NCBI RefSeq assembly: GCF_006717145.1
Contig: NZ_VFQF01000001.1
Location: forward strand, 558,001-622,000
Length of the DNA: 64,000 nt
Origin: Humibacillus xanthopallidus
GTDB lineage: Bacteria > Actinomycetota > Actinomycetes > Actinomycetales > Dermatophilaceae
Direction: 5' to 3'
The notes under the pieces were generated by a model. The model searched no databases. It saw only the letters and a program-made list of their open reading frames with translations, and was not told the DNA's origin. The translations under genes and the position numbers were made by a program. Each line of letters starts with the position of its first letter. Within the stretch, counting starts at the first letter, position 1. Below are positions 1 through 7,155 of this stretch, in pieces.

Positions 1-560
1 CACGAGCGTTCGAGGGCGACGGCATACCTGAGGTCGGTGAGCTTGCGGGGCAGGGTCTTGGCGATGGCCGCCTGCGCCTCTGAGGTCTGGCCCTGGCTGA
101 GCGCCTTGGCCTGGAGCGTCATCTTGACGAACTGCTGCGTGAGGGTCGACGCGCCCTGCGTGGCCTCACCGGTCCGCAGATCCTGCAGAACGGCGCGGGT
201 CAGGCCCGAGGGGTCGATGGCGCCATGGCCGTAGAAGCGGCTGTCCTCGATCGCCACCTGCGCCTCGCGCATGACAGGCGCGACCCGGGAGAGGCTGACG
301 GTGCGGCGGTTCTGGTCCTGCGGGGCGGCGATGAGCGAGCCGTCGGCGGCGAGGATCCGTGAGCCCTGCGACATCGCGACCGCCGTGAAGGTGCTCGGCA
401 GGTCGAGGAAGGCGGTGCTCCCGGAGTCGGCCAGGCTGCCGAGAGCCGCGACCGTCGGGGCCGAGAGGCCGGCGGCCAGCAGGCCGATCGCGCACGCCGC
501 CACGACGAATCCCGCGAGGAGGCGGAGGATCCTGCCTGCACCGTGCCGTGGAGCGCTCAC
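1..560 (-). CDS. Class A penicillin-binding protein, N-terminal part (cut by window edge)
   Basis: The reading frame runs off the left edge, so only about 186 residues are visible. After a short basic N-terminus there is one membrane anchor (about residues 12-40, rich in Leu/Ala). A glycosyltransferase 51 domain follows, with the diagnostic EDSRFYGHGAID and QGASTLTQQFVK motifs; the first Glu of EDS is the family's catalytic acid. These enzymes polymerise lipid II into glycan outside the membrane and usually carry a C-terminal transpeptidase, which would lie beyond the window. I chose the GTG at 560 because the signal anchor follows at once. A GGAG directly abuts it, so an in-frame GTG at 578 is also possible. 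The family call is secure, the start is not. Confidence 0.85.
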   Translation of the reverse strand, partial: MSAPRHGAGRILRLLAGFVVAACAIGLLAAGLSAPTVAALGSLADSGSTAFLDLPSTFTAVAMSQGSRILAADGSLIAAPQDQNRRTVSLSRVAPVMREAQVAIEDSRFYGHGAIDPSGLTRAVLQDLRTGEATQGASTLTQQFVKMTLQAKALSQGQTSEAQAAIAKTLPRKLTDLRYAVALERS

Positions 561-673
561 TCCTGAACCTACCCACACGAGCTTGACGACTCGCTGGACG
601 CGAACTGGGTGCACTCTCAGGTGCGCGCTCGCGGGTGCTCCCGCTGGCGGGTCCGGCCCTCAGCGGGCCGGGG

Positions 674-1048
674 TCACCGGCGGACGAAGTCGCCGACCTC
701 GGAGACGACGGTCAAGACGAACCAGCCAGCGGCGACGACCCAGCCGATGATGAGCGGCACCCGACCACGCAGGTCGCCGGCCTTCATCGCTCGCCGCCCG
801 TAGTGGATGGCGAAGAAGCAGGGGACGACCACCACGGCGAGCGTGACTGCCGAGACGACGGCGATCGTCCAGCCCGGCGCCTCGGCGGTGCCGGCCTCGT
901 AGCCCAGCATCGAGTAGAGGCCCTCGCCGACGGCGAAGGCGACGAAGAAGAACACCGGCACCAGGGCGACGCCGATCCATGCGCGCGTCAGCCACGGGGT
1001 CTGCTGACCCGTGGGGACGAGCGGCTGCTCCTGCTTGGAGCTGCTCAT
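674..1048 (-). CDS. Small membrane protein, three predicted helices, function unknown
   Basis: A 124-residue protein with a hydrophilic N-terminus (about 20 residues) followed by three hydrophobic segments near residues 24-50, 58-85 and 98-118, ending in a charged VGDFVRR tail. No enzymatic motif is visible. It lies upstream of, and on the same strand as, the penicillin-binding protein, with about 110 bp between them, so a shared role at the envelope is possible but not shown. The ATG at 1048 is preceded by a purine-rich GGAAAGGTAGG. I do not recognise the family; it resembles the many short uncharacterised actinobacterial membrane proteins. Confidence 0.6.
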   Translation of the reverse strand: MSSSKQEQPLVPTGQQTPWLTRAWIGVALVPVFFFVAFAVGEGLYSMLGYEAGTAEAPGWTIAVVSAVTLAVVVVPCFFAIHYGRRAMKAGDLRGRVPLIIGWVVAAGWFVLTVVSEVGDFVRR

Positions 1049-1441
1049 GACGCACCTACCTTTCCCCGCTTCGATCGTTCGCCCGAGGGGGGCACTCGAT
1101 CAAGGGACGAAGGTCCGCCTGAGTCGTCACACAGCGACCCCAGCGCAGGCGTGGCTCCCAGGGTGGCGTGCAGCAAGGGCTTGAACCCTCGGGCTCTGGC
1201 GCGTCTCATCAAGGAACCCTTCCTTTGGGTCGGAATCCTTGAGCACGGTCATCATGTCCAAGGCGCAGTCCTCGAGTGCAGTCATGACAGCGAGTTCCTC
1301 TACCCCTGTGAGAAGGGGGCCGTGGCAAGGCAGCTTCTTAGCGCTTCGCCGCCCGGAGAGTGTGCGCCAACTGCCCCACGTTCCTCGCCAAGACGACGAC
1401 AAGTGCCGAAGCAACACTGAGCACGCGGGACGTGTCAGGCC
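1049..1441. other. Non-coding stretch with a decayed tRNA fragment
   Basis: About 390 bases with no convincing gene. The only open frame (1127-1417, minus) has no plausible start context and its product resembles nothing known. The stretch contains the degenerate tRNA 3' copy listed separately near 1170. It looks like the outer edge of the accretion zone downstream of the tRNA-Met gene. Confidence 0.4.
1169..1218 (-). repeat. Decayed copy of the tRNA-Met 3' end (possible old attachment site)
   Basis: The segment around GGGCTTGAACCCT matches the T-arm and acceptor side of the tRNA-Met at 3876-3949 with one mismatch over the first about 19 bases. It then diverges, and shares GCGTCTCATC again with the copy at 2221 (positions 2255-2264). 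On the minus strand it can still fold a T-arm-like hairpin. I read it as an older attachment site or a degraded duplicate. The match is short, so confidence is moderate. Confidence 0.45.
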
Positions 1442-1885
1442 TCACGCTGTGGGGGCAGGCGCCACGGGCGGCCACGCGGCAGCCCAGGTGGCCTCGTCGG
1501 GCACCTGCTTGTTCGCGGCCAAGAGGTTCTCGATGCCTGCGAGTTTGATAGCCCAGTCCCCGGTAGGCATTGGCCCCTGCCACTCAGCGAGCTGTCGGAA
1601 CTCCGAGGAGAGGCGCTTGAGGTCGGCCGCAAGCTGCGTGTGGGCAGCGCTCTTGTCTAGCGGCTTGAAGGCCGCGGTTAAGATCCCGAGCGCGGCCGAA
1701 AGCGCCGCTGCGGCGGTTGTCATCCAGCTCGGTACGCTGGTCAGTGACGTGACTGCTGCCAGTGCCGCAAGGGCTGCAGTGAGTATCACCCCGGTCACAT
1801 TCAGGGCTGCAAAATACTCAGCGCGCTTGCAGTGGACCTTCGCATCGGCGAGGTACTCGTCCCTTTTGTCTTCGTAAATAGTCAT
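1442..1885 (-). CDS. SLATT-type two-helix membrane protein (DUF4231-like)
   Basis: 147 residues from the ATG at 1885 (an AGGAA lies about 9 bases upstream; an in-frame ATG at 1894 is an alternative). A charged, probably helical N-terminus (TIYEDKRDEYLADAK) precedes two close hydrophobic helices at about 25-47 and 52-75. A cytoplasmic helical tail follows, with KSAAHTQLAADLKRLSSEFRQLAEW. This is the layout of SLATT domains, two-helix membrane modules predicted to act as pore-forming effectors in nucleotide-signalled conflict systems. No SMODS nucleotidyltransferase or SLOG partner is next to it, so it would be a solitary version. It sits between two copies of the tRNA 3' end, in DNA that looks slightly less GC-rich than its surroundings, which suggests acquisition. 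Confidence 0.6.
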   Translation of the reverse strand: MTIYEDKRDEYLADAKVHCKRAEYFAALNVTGVILTAALAALAAVTSLTSVPSWMTTAAAALSAALGILTAAFKPLDKSAAHTQLAADLKRLSSEFRQLAEWQGPMPTGDWAIKLAGIENLLAANKQVPDEATWAAAWPPVAPAPTA

Positions 1886-2510
1886 GAGAACCATTCCTGC
1901 TGCTCCAGTTGGCCGCCCTCGAACCGCCCGCTGCAACCTGGTCCGAGGACCCGCGATCTCATCGCCTACATCAATAGTCCGTAGCGCCAGGTCTGGGTCA
2001 TAAGGGCCGAAGGTCCCCGTTTGTGTTCGATTGTGAGCGGTCGAAGAACGAGCCGAGATCGGGTCGGGGAGATGCCCCTCTGCAACGGACCACCGTGGAG
2101 GTTGAGGAAGCCGCTGCTCGCGTAGACGCGACGTACCCCTGCACGCCGCGGGGGCTCCTCGTCCGCTTCACCGCATCGACCAGCCTTCGCGAGGCGAAAC
2201 CGGGGCAAACCTAGAGTGGAGCAGCAGGGGCTTGAACCCTGGACCGACGGATGATGCGTCTCATCCGCCCGGCCTGGACCCTGACCAGCCCGCGGTGGTC
2301 GCTCTGGGCGCCGTCCGGTGCTCAATCGTGGCCTCGTCGACATCATCGTCCGGCTGTGTCCTGGCGTGTTGGCGAGCTGCGCGTAGCAGAGTGTTGGCAG
2401 CGGCTGCCCACGCGTGCGCCCCGTTGTTCCGGTCCGTTGGGCCGGACTGTCGATCTGGCCTTGCGCCATTCGTGTAGGTAGTGACCACCACGAACCGAGG
2501 GGACGACACC
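1886..2510. other. Gene-poor spacer containing the 32-bp tRNA 3'-end repeat
   Basis: About 620 bases where open frames on both strands (for example 1966-2469 minus and 2023-2214 plus) show no recognisable product and no good ribosome site. I treat them as spurious. The only feature I can support is the exact copy of the tRNA-Met 3' end at 2221-2252. The remainder is probably debris of an integrated element. Confidence 0.4.
2221..2252 (-). repeat. Exact 32-bp duplicate of tRNA-Met 3' half (attachment-site-like direct repeat)
   Basis: Bases 2221-2252 are identical to 3880-3911 inside the tRNA-Met gene (core GGGCTTGAACCCTGGACCGA). On the minus strand the match runs from the anticodon-arm 3' side through the T-arm to near the acceptor end, followed by TCCA where the gene has CCCA. 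A direct repeat of a tRNA 3' end about 1.66 kb from the tRNA is the classic footprint of site-specific integration. No integrase lies between the copies. Confidence 0.8.
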
Positions 2511-2897
2511 ATGACCACGTCCACGCCGAACACGCCAGGCATCGGTGCCATCAAGGTCGTTGGCATCCCCGTCAACGACCAGGACCGTGCGCTCGAGTTC
2601 TACTCGGGACGCTTGGGATTCACGCTTCAGACCGACGCGCCACTGCCCGGGTCCGAAGCCCGCTGGATCATGCTCACCTCCGGCGCCGGAGCGAGCATCG
2701 CCTTGGTCAAAGCAAGCATCGACACGCCTGCCGGGGTCGAGACGGGCATCCGGTTCCACACCGATGACGCGGACTCCACCCACGCAGCGTTGCTGTCCCG
2801 GGGAGTCAAAGTCGGCGAGGTGCTGCGCTGGCCTGGGGTCCCGGCGATGTTCCAAGTGTTTGACGGCGATGGGAACCGGTTCGAGATCGTGGAGTGA
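2511..2897 (+). CDS. VOC (glyoxalase/bleomycin-resistance) superfamily protein
   Basis: About 128 residues forming one VOC domain. It begins with a beta strand and the VNDQDRALEFYSGRLGFTLQ helix, and ends with FQVFDGDGNRFEIVE, whose final Glu is a typical metal ligand. Such proteins act as dioxygenases, isomerases, or drug and toxin binders; the substrate cannot be read from the sequence. I prefer the ATG at 2511, with GAGGGG about 8 bases upstream, over the in-frame GTG at 2481. The gene lies inside the interval bounded by the tRNA-Met gene and its 32-bp repeat, so it is probably cargo of that mini-island. Confidence 0.75.
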   Translation: MTTSTPNTPGIGAIKVVGIPVNDQDRALEFYSGRLGFTLQTDAPLPGSEARWIMLTSGAGASIALVKASIDTPAGVETGIRFHTDDADSTHAALLSRGVKVGEVLRWPGVPAMFQVFDGDGNRFEIVE

Positions 2898-3112
2898 GGA
2901 GGCCACCCTCCCCGGCCGCCTGGGCTCGACCAGGCCGGTTGGCCGCCGTGAACCGGAACGTGAAACCACCCGCTATCGGATGATCCCTCGCCCGGCTCAT
3001 CCTCGTGCGTCGAAACCTCGTGCCAAGCCGCCGGTGCGCACGCGACGACTCACCCCGGCGAACGGGACGATTGGCCCTGTCAGCAGTCACGCCGGTCCGT
3101 CATCGTGTGGAT

Positions 3113-3718
3113 ATGGGCACTCAGTCATCGAGCAGTCTGTGGACGACTCGAAGAGTGCTGCTGCCAGCCTTGGCTTCGGCCGGGCTGGTTCTTGCGGGCT
3201 GCGGCGACGCCCCGACAGGCGGCTCGGCATCGCCAACCGCGACAGCGGTCAACACGTCCACCAGCACAGAAGCCGCATCGACGACCACTGCCAATCCTCT
3301 TCCGACGACAACCGGCGGACGCACGAGGGCCGCTTCTCCCACGTCGACCACGTCGACCACGTCGACCACGTCGCCGAAGTCCACCACCTCCCCGAGGGCC
3401 ACTGCGCCGACCGCGACACTCCCGTCGCCCACATCAACCAGCCCTCCGAAGGGTGCCGCGACACCGGCAGGGGCGATCCGGGCCTGGATGGCCAGAAAGG
3501 GCTACACCTACGCCGGCGACTGTGGGAGCACCCAGCTGGAGACGGACGTCGGCAAGTACTGCTCGTCGCTCTACGAGAAGCAGCCTGCTCTGCGGATCTA
3601 CAGCGTCGGCCCCACCTTCTCGGAGTACACGACCTGGTTGCTGCTCAGACAGTCCTCCGGCACATGGCGGGTCACAGCCGCCGCCAGGATCACCGGGATG
3701 TCGCCGCCGCCGTGGTGA
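3113..3718 (+). CDS. Secreted lipoprotein with Ser/Thr-rich linker
   Basis: From the ATG at 3113 the product has about 201 residues. It has an Arg-containing signal peptide, a lipobox (LASAGLVLAGC), and a long Ser/Thr/Pro linker encoded partly by 9-bp repeats of the type GTCGACCAC near 3345-3375. A compact C-terminal domain of about 75 residues begins at AGAIRAWMARKGYTYAGDC and has two cysteines. The N-terminus predicts export and lipid anchoring on the outer face of the membrane. The C-terminal domain is not one I recognise. A longer frame opens at 3005, but the signal peptide argues for 3113, although no clear ribosome site precedes it. It shares the tRNA-bounded interval with the VOC gene. 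Confidence 0.65.
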   Translation: MGTQSSSSLWTTRRVLLPALASAGLVLAGCGDAPTGGSASPTATAVNTSTSTEAASTTTANPLPTTTGGRTRAASPTSTTSTTSTTSPKSTTSPRATAPTATLPSPTSTSPPKGAATPAGAIRAWMARKGYTYAGDCGSTQLETDVGKYCSSLYEKQPALRIYSVGPTFSEYTTWLLLRQSSGTWRVTAAARITGMSPPPW

Positions 3719-3735
3719 CCGGTTCGAGATCGTGG
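3718..3735 (+). repeat. 18-bp repeat of the VOC gene 3' end
   Basis: ACCGGTTCGAGATCGTGG at 3718-3735, overlapping the lipoprotein stop codon, repeats 2875-2892, which encode the last residues of the VOC protein. It may be a scar of a second VOC gene copy or of the event that brought the lipoprotein gene in. Confidence 0.5.
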
Positions 3736-3875
3736 CCACGCTGCACCTTTGCCGCCGCCAGACAGCAGGGCGCCAGGGCCGCATCTGCGACGCGTTAGCA
3801 GTCTGTTGGCAAGCGGGCCCGACGCTCGGGCGCCAGAAGGGTGACCCATGGCCTCCTGACCTGCGATGACTTGTG

Positions 3876-3949
3876 TGGGGCAGCAGGGGCTTGAACCCTG
3901 GACCGACGGATTATGAGTCCGCTGCTCTGACCGGCTGAGCTACTGCCCC
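3876..3949 (-). tRNA. tRNA with CAT anticodon (elongator Met; Ile2 not excluded)
   Basis: The minus strand folds as a full cloverleaf of 74 bases. The acceptor stem GGGGCAG/CTGCCCC is perfect, the D-arm contains AGCTCAGCCGGTCAGAGC, the anticodon stem CGGA/TCCG closes the loop CTCATAA (anticodon CAT), and the T-arm is CAGGG-TTCAAGC-CCCTG. The CCA end is not encoded. CAT can serve elongator Met, initiator Met or lysidine-modified Ile. The TTCAAGC T-loop and the acceptor pairing argue against the initiator. Its 3' end is the target duplicated at 2221 and, decayed, near 1170. Confidence 0.93.
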
Positions 3950-4069
3950 GACCCTCGGCCGGCTCGCGGTCGCCGAGGACGCTGGGAGTCTAGCGACCGC
4001 CGCCGGGCACAGCCGACACACCCTCTAGGCTCGCGGGGGACCAACCCCGAGGACCGAAGGACGCAACCC

Positions 4070-4411
4070 ATGAGTGACGGCATCCGCGTGGCCGCGGTCG
4101 ACGACGTGGCACCCGGTGAGGCGCTCGTCCTGGCGACAGACCTGACCGGCACGACGGAGCCGATCTCGCTCTTCCGCGACGACGACGGCACCTACTACGC
4201 CCTCGACGACACGTGCTCGCACGAGGACGCGTCGCTCGCCGAGGGCTGGATCGAGGCGGGGGAGGTCGAGTGCCCGCTGCACGCGACACGCTTCTGCCTC
4301 AAGGACGGGGTGCCGCAGTGCCTGCCTGCGACGAAGCCGGTCGCGACGCACAAGGTGGAGCTGCGCGGCGATGAGGTCTACCTCCACCCCGGGGTCCCGG
4401 CCACCGCCTGA
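4070..4411 (+). CDS. Rieske [2Fe-2S] ferredoxin-type protein
   Basis: 113 residues containing one Rieske domain. The cluster ligands are C49-x-H51 (TCSH) and C68-x-x-H71 (CPLH). Stand-alone proteins of this size act as small electron carriers for non-heme oxygenases, and in actinobacteria often accompany iron-sulphur assembly genes. No oxygenase or suf gene is visible here, so the partner is unknown. The ATG at 4070 follows GAGGACCGAAGGACGC, a reasonable ribosome site. The gene stands alone between the divergent tRNA and DUF3145. Confidence 0.85.
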   Translation: MSDGIRVAAVDDVAPGEALVLATDLTGTTEPISLFRDDDGTYYALDDTCSHEDASLAEGWIEAGEVECPLHATRFCLKDGVPQCLPATKPVATHKVELRGDEVYLHPGVPATA

Positions 4412-4550
4412 GGCGCCATGTCAGCGCCACGGTCATGCAGGACGCACGCCCTGCTGTGCGCTCTGCATGACACCGACACCACCGAAGGCACCCCGTCCGT
4501 TCCTCGAGAGACCTCTGGTGCGCGTGTGCTGGGTGGTGCACAATGGACCG

Positions 4551-4570
4551 GTGCCCACACCCGTGGGCAC
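4551..4570. terminator. Short hairpin downstream of the Rieske gene
   Basis: GTGCCCAC and GTGGGCAC form a perfect 8-bp stem with a 4-base loop. It is followed at once by the 9-mer ACGGCATAC. The hairpin is 140 bp after the Rieske stop and 100 bp before DUF3145. A weak terminator or leader hairpin are both possible. Confidence 0.35.
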
Positions 4571-4669
4571 ACGGCATACCTGAAGTGAAGATCGGCACGA
4601 CGAGCACCGCGAGCACAACTCGGCCAGCAGGCGTTGGGGAAGACGTCCCTGCACACCGAGGAGGTTCGG

Positions 4670-5185
4670 ATGTCTGTCGCGTTGCCGCGCACGATGACGC
4701 GTGGGGTCGTGTTCGTACACGGAGCCCCAGCGGTGCTGTGCCCCCACATCACGTGGGCCATCGAGGCCGTTCTCGATCGTCGGGTAACCCTCGACTGGAT
4801 GCCCCAGCCCGCCGCGCCCCGCCACCTACGGGCCGAGCTCAGCTGGACCGGTGATTCCGGCACGGGCGCCGAGCTCGCCAGCGCCCTGCGCGGCTGGGAC
4901 TCGCTGCGCTACGAGGTCACCGAGGAGCCGTCGCCCGGCTGCGACGGCGCGCGCTGGTCCTACACGCCGCGCCTCGGCATCCACCACGCGATGACCTCGG
5001 CGTCGGGCGACGCCGTCGTGCAGGAGGACCGCCTGCGCGAGGCGGTGCTGCGCACCCACGGTGACCTCGAGGCGCTGCAGGAGGAGATCGACCTGCTGCT
5101 CGGGCTGCCGTGGGACGAGGAGCTCGAGGTCTTCCGGCACGCCGGTGACGGCGCGCCCGTGCGCTGGCTGCACAAGGTCGGCTGA
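4670..5185 (+). CDS. DUF3145 family protein
   Basis: 171 residues matching the actinobacterial DUF3145 pattern (start MSVALPRTMTRGVVFVHGAP, a WxPQPAAPRHLRAELSW segment, and a helical C-terminus with LQEEIDLLLGLPWDEELEVFRHAG). No catalytic motif is obvious and the role is unknown. The gene is characteristically found convergent to the fatty acid synthase fabF gene, as here, which hints at a link with lipid metabolism. The ATG at 4670 has an excellent GAGGAGG 6 bases upstream; the longer frame from 4634 lacks one. Confidence 0.85.
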   Translation: MSVALPRTMTRGVVFVHGAPAVLCPHITWAIEAVLDRRVTLDWMPQPAAPRHLRAELSWTGDSGTGAELASALRGWDSLRYEVTEEPSPGCDGARWSYTPRLGIHHAMTSASGDAVVQEDRLREAVLRTHGDLEALQEEIDLLLGLPWDEELEVFRHAGDGAPVRWLHKVG

Positions 5186-5229
5186 CCACGGACGTCCCGC
5201 CTGCCCGTCCTCCAGCGCGGCAGCCGGGA

Positions 5230-5270
5230 CGACGAGGGCCCGGGGGGTTCGTGCCCCCGGGCCCTCGTCG
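5230..5270. terminator. Strong hairpin terminator after DUF3145
   Basis: Bases 5230-5246 and 5254-5270 form a perfect 17-bp stem (CGACGAGGGCCCGGGGG and its complement) with a 7-base loop. It is 45 bp after the DUF3145 stop and lies between convergent genes, so it can act in both directions. No U-tract follows, as is common in actinobacteria. Confidence 0.8.
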
Positions 5271-5293
5271 TGCCGTGCTGTCGTGTTCGCTCC

Positions 5294-5328
5294 GGGCCCA
5301 CCGCGGCGGTATGCCGTCCGGCGGGCTC
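5294..5328 (-). terminator. Hairpin terminator after fabF with GTATGCC in its apex
   Basis: GCCCACCG (5296-5303) pairs with CGGCGGGC (5319-5326) with one mismatch. Inside it CGGC/GCCG (5304-5307 and 5313-5316) closes the loop GGTAT. It starts 5 bases after the fabF stop on the minus strand. The apex contains the over-represented motif GTATGCCGT. Confidence 0.6.
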
Positions 5329-5332
5329 GCGC

Positions 5333-6583
5333 TCAGTAGCTGCGGACCGCCAGGGCGACGTTGTGCCCACCGAACCCGAACGAGTTGTTGAGCGCCGCGA
5401 TGTCGCCGTCGGGCAGCTTCTGGTGCTCGCCCTTGACGACGTTGAGCGGGATCTCGGGGTCCTGGTCGTCGAGGTTGATCGTCGCGGGGACGAGCCGGTG
5501 GTGCACCGAGAGGATCGTGATGACTGCCTCGAGGGCGCCGGCCGCACCGAGCAGGTGTCCGGTCATCGACTTCGTCGCCGTCACCGACATGTTCTCGGTG
5601 TGGTCGCCGAAGGCCCGCTTGATCGCGTTGTACTCGGCGACGTCGCCGACCGGCGTCGAGGTCGCGTGCGCGTTGATGTGCAGGATGTCGGTGGGCGCGA
5701 GGTCGGCCCGCTCGACGGCGAAGAGCATCGCGCGGGACGCGCCGGAGCCGTTGGGCTCGGGGGCGGTGATGTGGTGGGCGTCGGCCGACATGCCGACGCT
5801 CGCGAGCTCGGCGTAGATGCGCGCGCCTCGTGCCTTGGCGTGCTCCTCGGACTCGAGCACGATGACGGCAGCGCCCTCACCGAGCACGAAGCCGTCGCGG
5901 CCGGTGTCGTAGGGACGCGAGGCCGCGGCCGGATCGTCGTTGCGGGTCGAGAGGGCCTGCATCGCGGCGAAGCCGGCAATCGGCAGCGGGTGCACGGCAG
6001 CCTCGGTGCCACCGGCGACGACGATGTCGGCGCGACCCGTGCGGATCATGTCGATCGCGTAGCCCATGCTCTCGGCTCCGGAGGCGCAGGCGCTGACGGT
6101 CGTGTGGGCCCCGGCGCGGGCGCCGAGGTCGAGTGACACGGCAGCCGCGGGACCGTTGGGCATGAGCATCGGGACGGCCAGGGGGTAGACCCGGCGGGGG
6201 CCCTTCTCCTTGAGCACGTCCCATTGGTCGAGCAGGGTCCAGACTCCGCCGATGCCGGAGCCGATGGCGGCGCCGAGGCGCTCGGGGTCGATCTCGGGGG
6301 CGCCGGCGTCGGCCCACGCCTCGCGCGCGGCGATGAGGGCGTACTGGCTCGACGGGTCGAGACGGCGGGTCTCGACCTTGGCCAGCACGTCGATGGGCTG
6401 CGTGTCGATGAGTGCGGCGAAGGTGACTGGCAGCTCGTACTTCGAGACCCAGTCGAAGTCCATCGTGCGGGCGCCGGAACGACCGGCGAGGATGGCCTCC
6501 CACGTCTCGGGGACGGTGCCGCCGACTGGCGTGGTCGCACCGAGTCCGGTGACCACGACACGGCGGTCGCGAATGGACGTCAT
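5333..6583 (-). CDS. fabF: 3-oxoacyl-ACP synthase II (FabF)
   Basis: 416 residues, the usual KAS II length. The thiolase-fold triad is visible: Cys166 in TTVSACASGAES, His306 in HINAHATSTPVGD and His343 in ATKSMTGHLLGAAG, with the C-terminal NNSFGFGGHN motif. It condenses malonyl-ACP with acyl-ACP in the elongation cycle of cytosolic type II fatty acid synthesis. I chose the ATG at 6583 because AGAGGAG lies 9 bases upstream and MTSIRDRRVVVTGLG is the expected N-terminus. It is the last gene of the fabD-fabH-acpP-fabF cluster, separated from acpP by 205 bp that contain a strong hairpin. Confidence 0.97.
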   Translation of the reverse strand: MTSIRDRRVVVTGLGATTPVGGTVPETWEAILAGRSGARTMDFDWVSKYELPVTFAALIDTQPIDVLAKVETRRLDPSSQYALIAAREAWADAGAPEIDPERLGAAIGSGIGGVWTLLDQWDVLKEKGPRRVYPLAVPMLMPNGPAAAVSLDLGARAGAHTTVSACASGAESMGYAIDMIRTGRADIVVAGGTEAAVHPLPIAGFAAMQALSTRNDDPAAASRPYDTGRDGFVLGEGAAVIVLESEEHAKARGARIYAELASVGMSADAHHITAPEPNGSGASRAMLFAVERADLAPTDILHINAHATSTPVGDVAEYNAIKRAFGDHTENMSVTATKSMTGHLLGAAGALEAVITILSVHHRLVPATINLDDQDPEIPLNVVKGEHQKLPDGDIAALNNSFGFGGHNVALAVRSY

Positions 6584-6732
6584 GGTGACGTGCTCCTCTG
6601 GGTCGAGTGACGGGGGTGATGCGGTGCTGTGCGGCTGTCTGTGCGGGACCAGCCCGGGTGCTGCTGGGGTGTCGGGCCGTGGACCCGGCTTCTGCCCCGA
6701 GCCGTGTTGGGCTCGGTGGCTGCTGTCGCGAG

Positions 6733-6775
6733 CCACGTGACCGGCGCTGACGCGCTGCCCGCGCCGGTCACGTGG
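6733..6775 (-). terminator. Intercistronic hairpin between acpP and fabF
   Basis: CCACGTGACCGGCGC (6733-6747) and its exact complement (6761-6775) form a 15-bp stem with a 13-base loop, 13 bases after the acpP stop. It may terminate part of the transcription or protect the upstream mRNA from 3' decay. Either would raise acyl carrier protein levels above FabF. Confidence 0.65.
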
Positions 6776-6788
6776 ACGACGGCGACGA

Positions 6789-7037
6789 TCAGGCCTGCGC
6801 GCCGCTGATGAACGTGACGGCGTCGCGCACGGTCTTGAGGTTCTTGACCTCGCTGTCCGGGATGCGCACGCCGAACTTCTCCTCCGCGTTGACGACGATC
6901 GTCATCATCGAGAGGGAGTCGATGTCGAGGTCCTCGGTGAAGGACTTGTCCATCTCGACGGACGCGGTGTCGATGCCGGTCTCCTCGTTGACGATCTCTG
7001 CGAGACCGTCGAGGATCTCCTGCTCGGACTGAGCCAT
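6789..7037 (-). CDS. acpP: Acyl carrier protein
   Basis: 82 residues, acidic, with the phosphopantetheine attachment motif DLDIDSLSMM; the modified serine is Ser41. It carries growing acyl chains between the enzymes of type II fatty acid synthesis. The ATG at 7037 has AAGGAG 7 bases upstream and gives the standard length; the longer frame from 7076 is not needed. It lies between fabH and fabF, the conserved actinobacterial order. Confidence 0.97.
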   Translation of the reverse strand: MAQSEQEILDGLAEIVNEETGIDTASVEMDKSFTEDLDIDSLSMMTIVVNAEEKFGVRIPDSEVKNLKTVRDAVTFISGAQA

Positions 7038-7155
7038 CTGGGTGCTCCTTGTGTCGTTGGTGTTCTCGTCTGTCATCCGTGGTGGATGTCATGCCGTTGG
7101 CCCGAATGACCCGTCGGGACCGGCGGGAGCTGGTGGCTGCCTGGGCGCCCGCTGC

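Noticed and set aside
1127-1417. 96-codon minus-strand gene
   Set aside because: No ribosome site or recognisable sequence, and it overlaps the decayed tRNA copy.
1966-2469. 167-codon minus-strand gene spanning the 32-bp repeat
   Set aside because: It reads through the tRNA-derived repeat and shows no domain; likely spurious.
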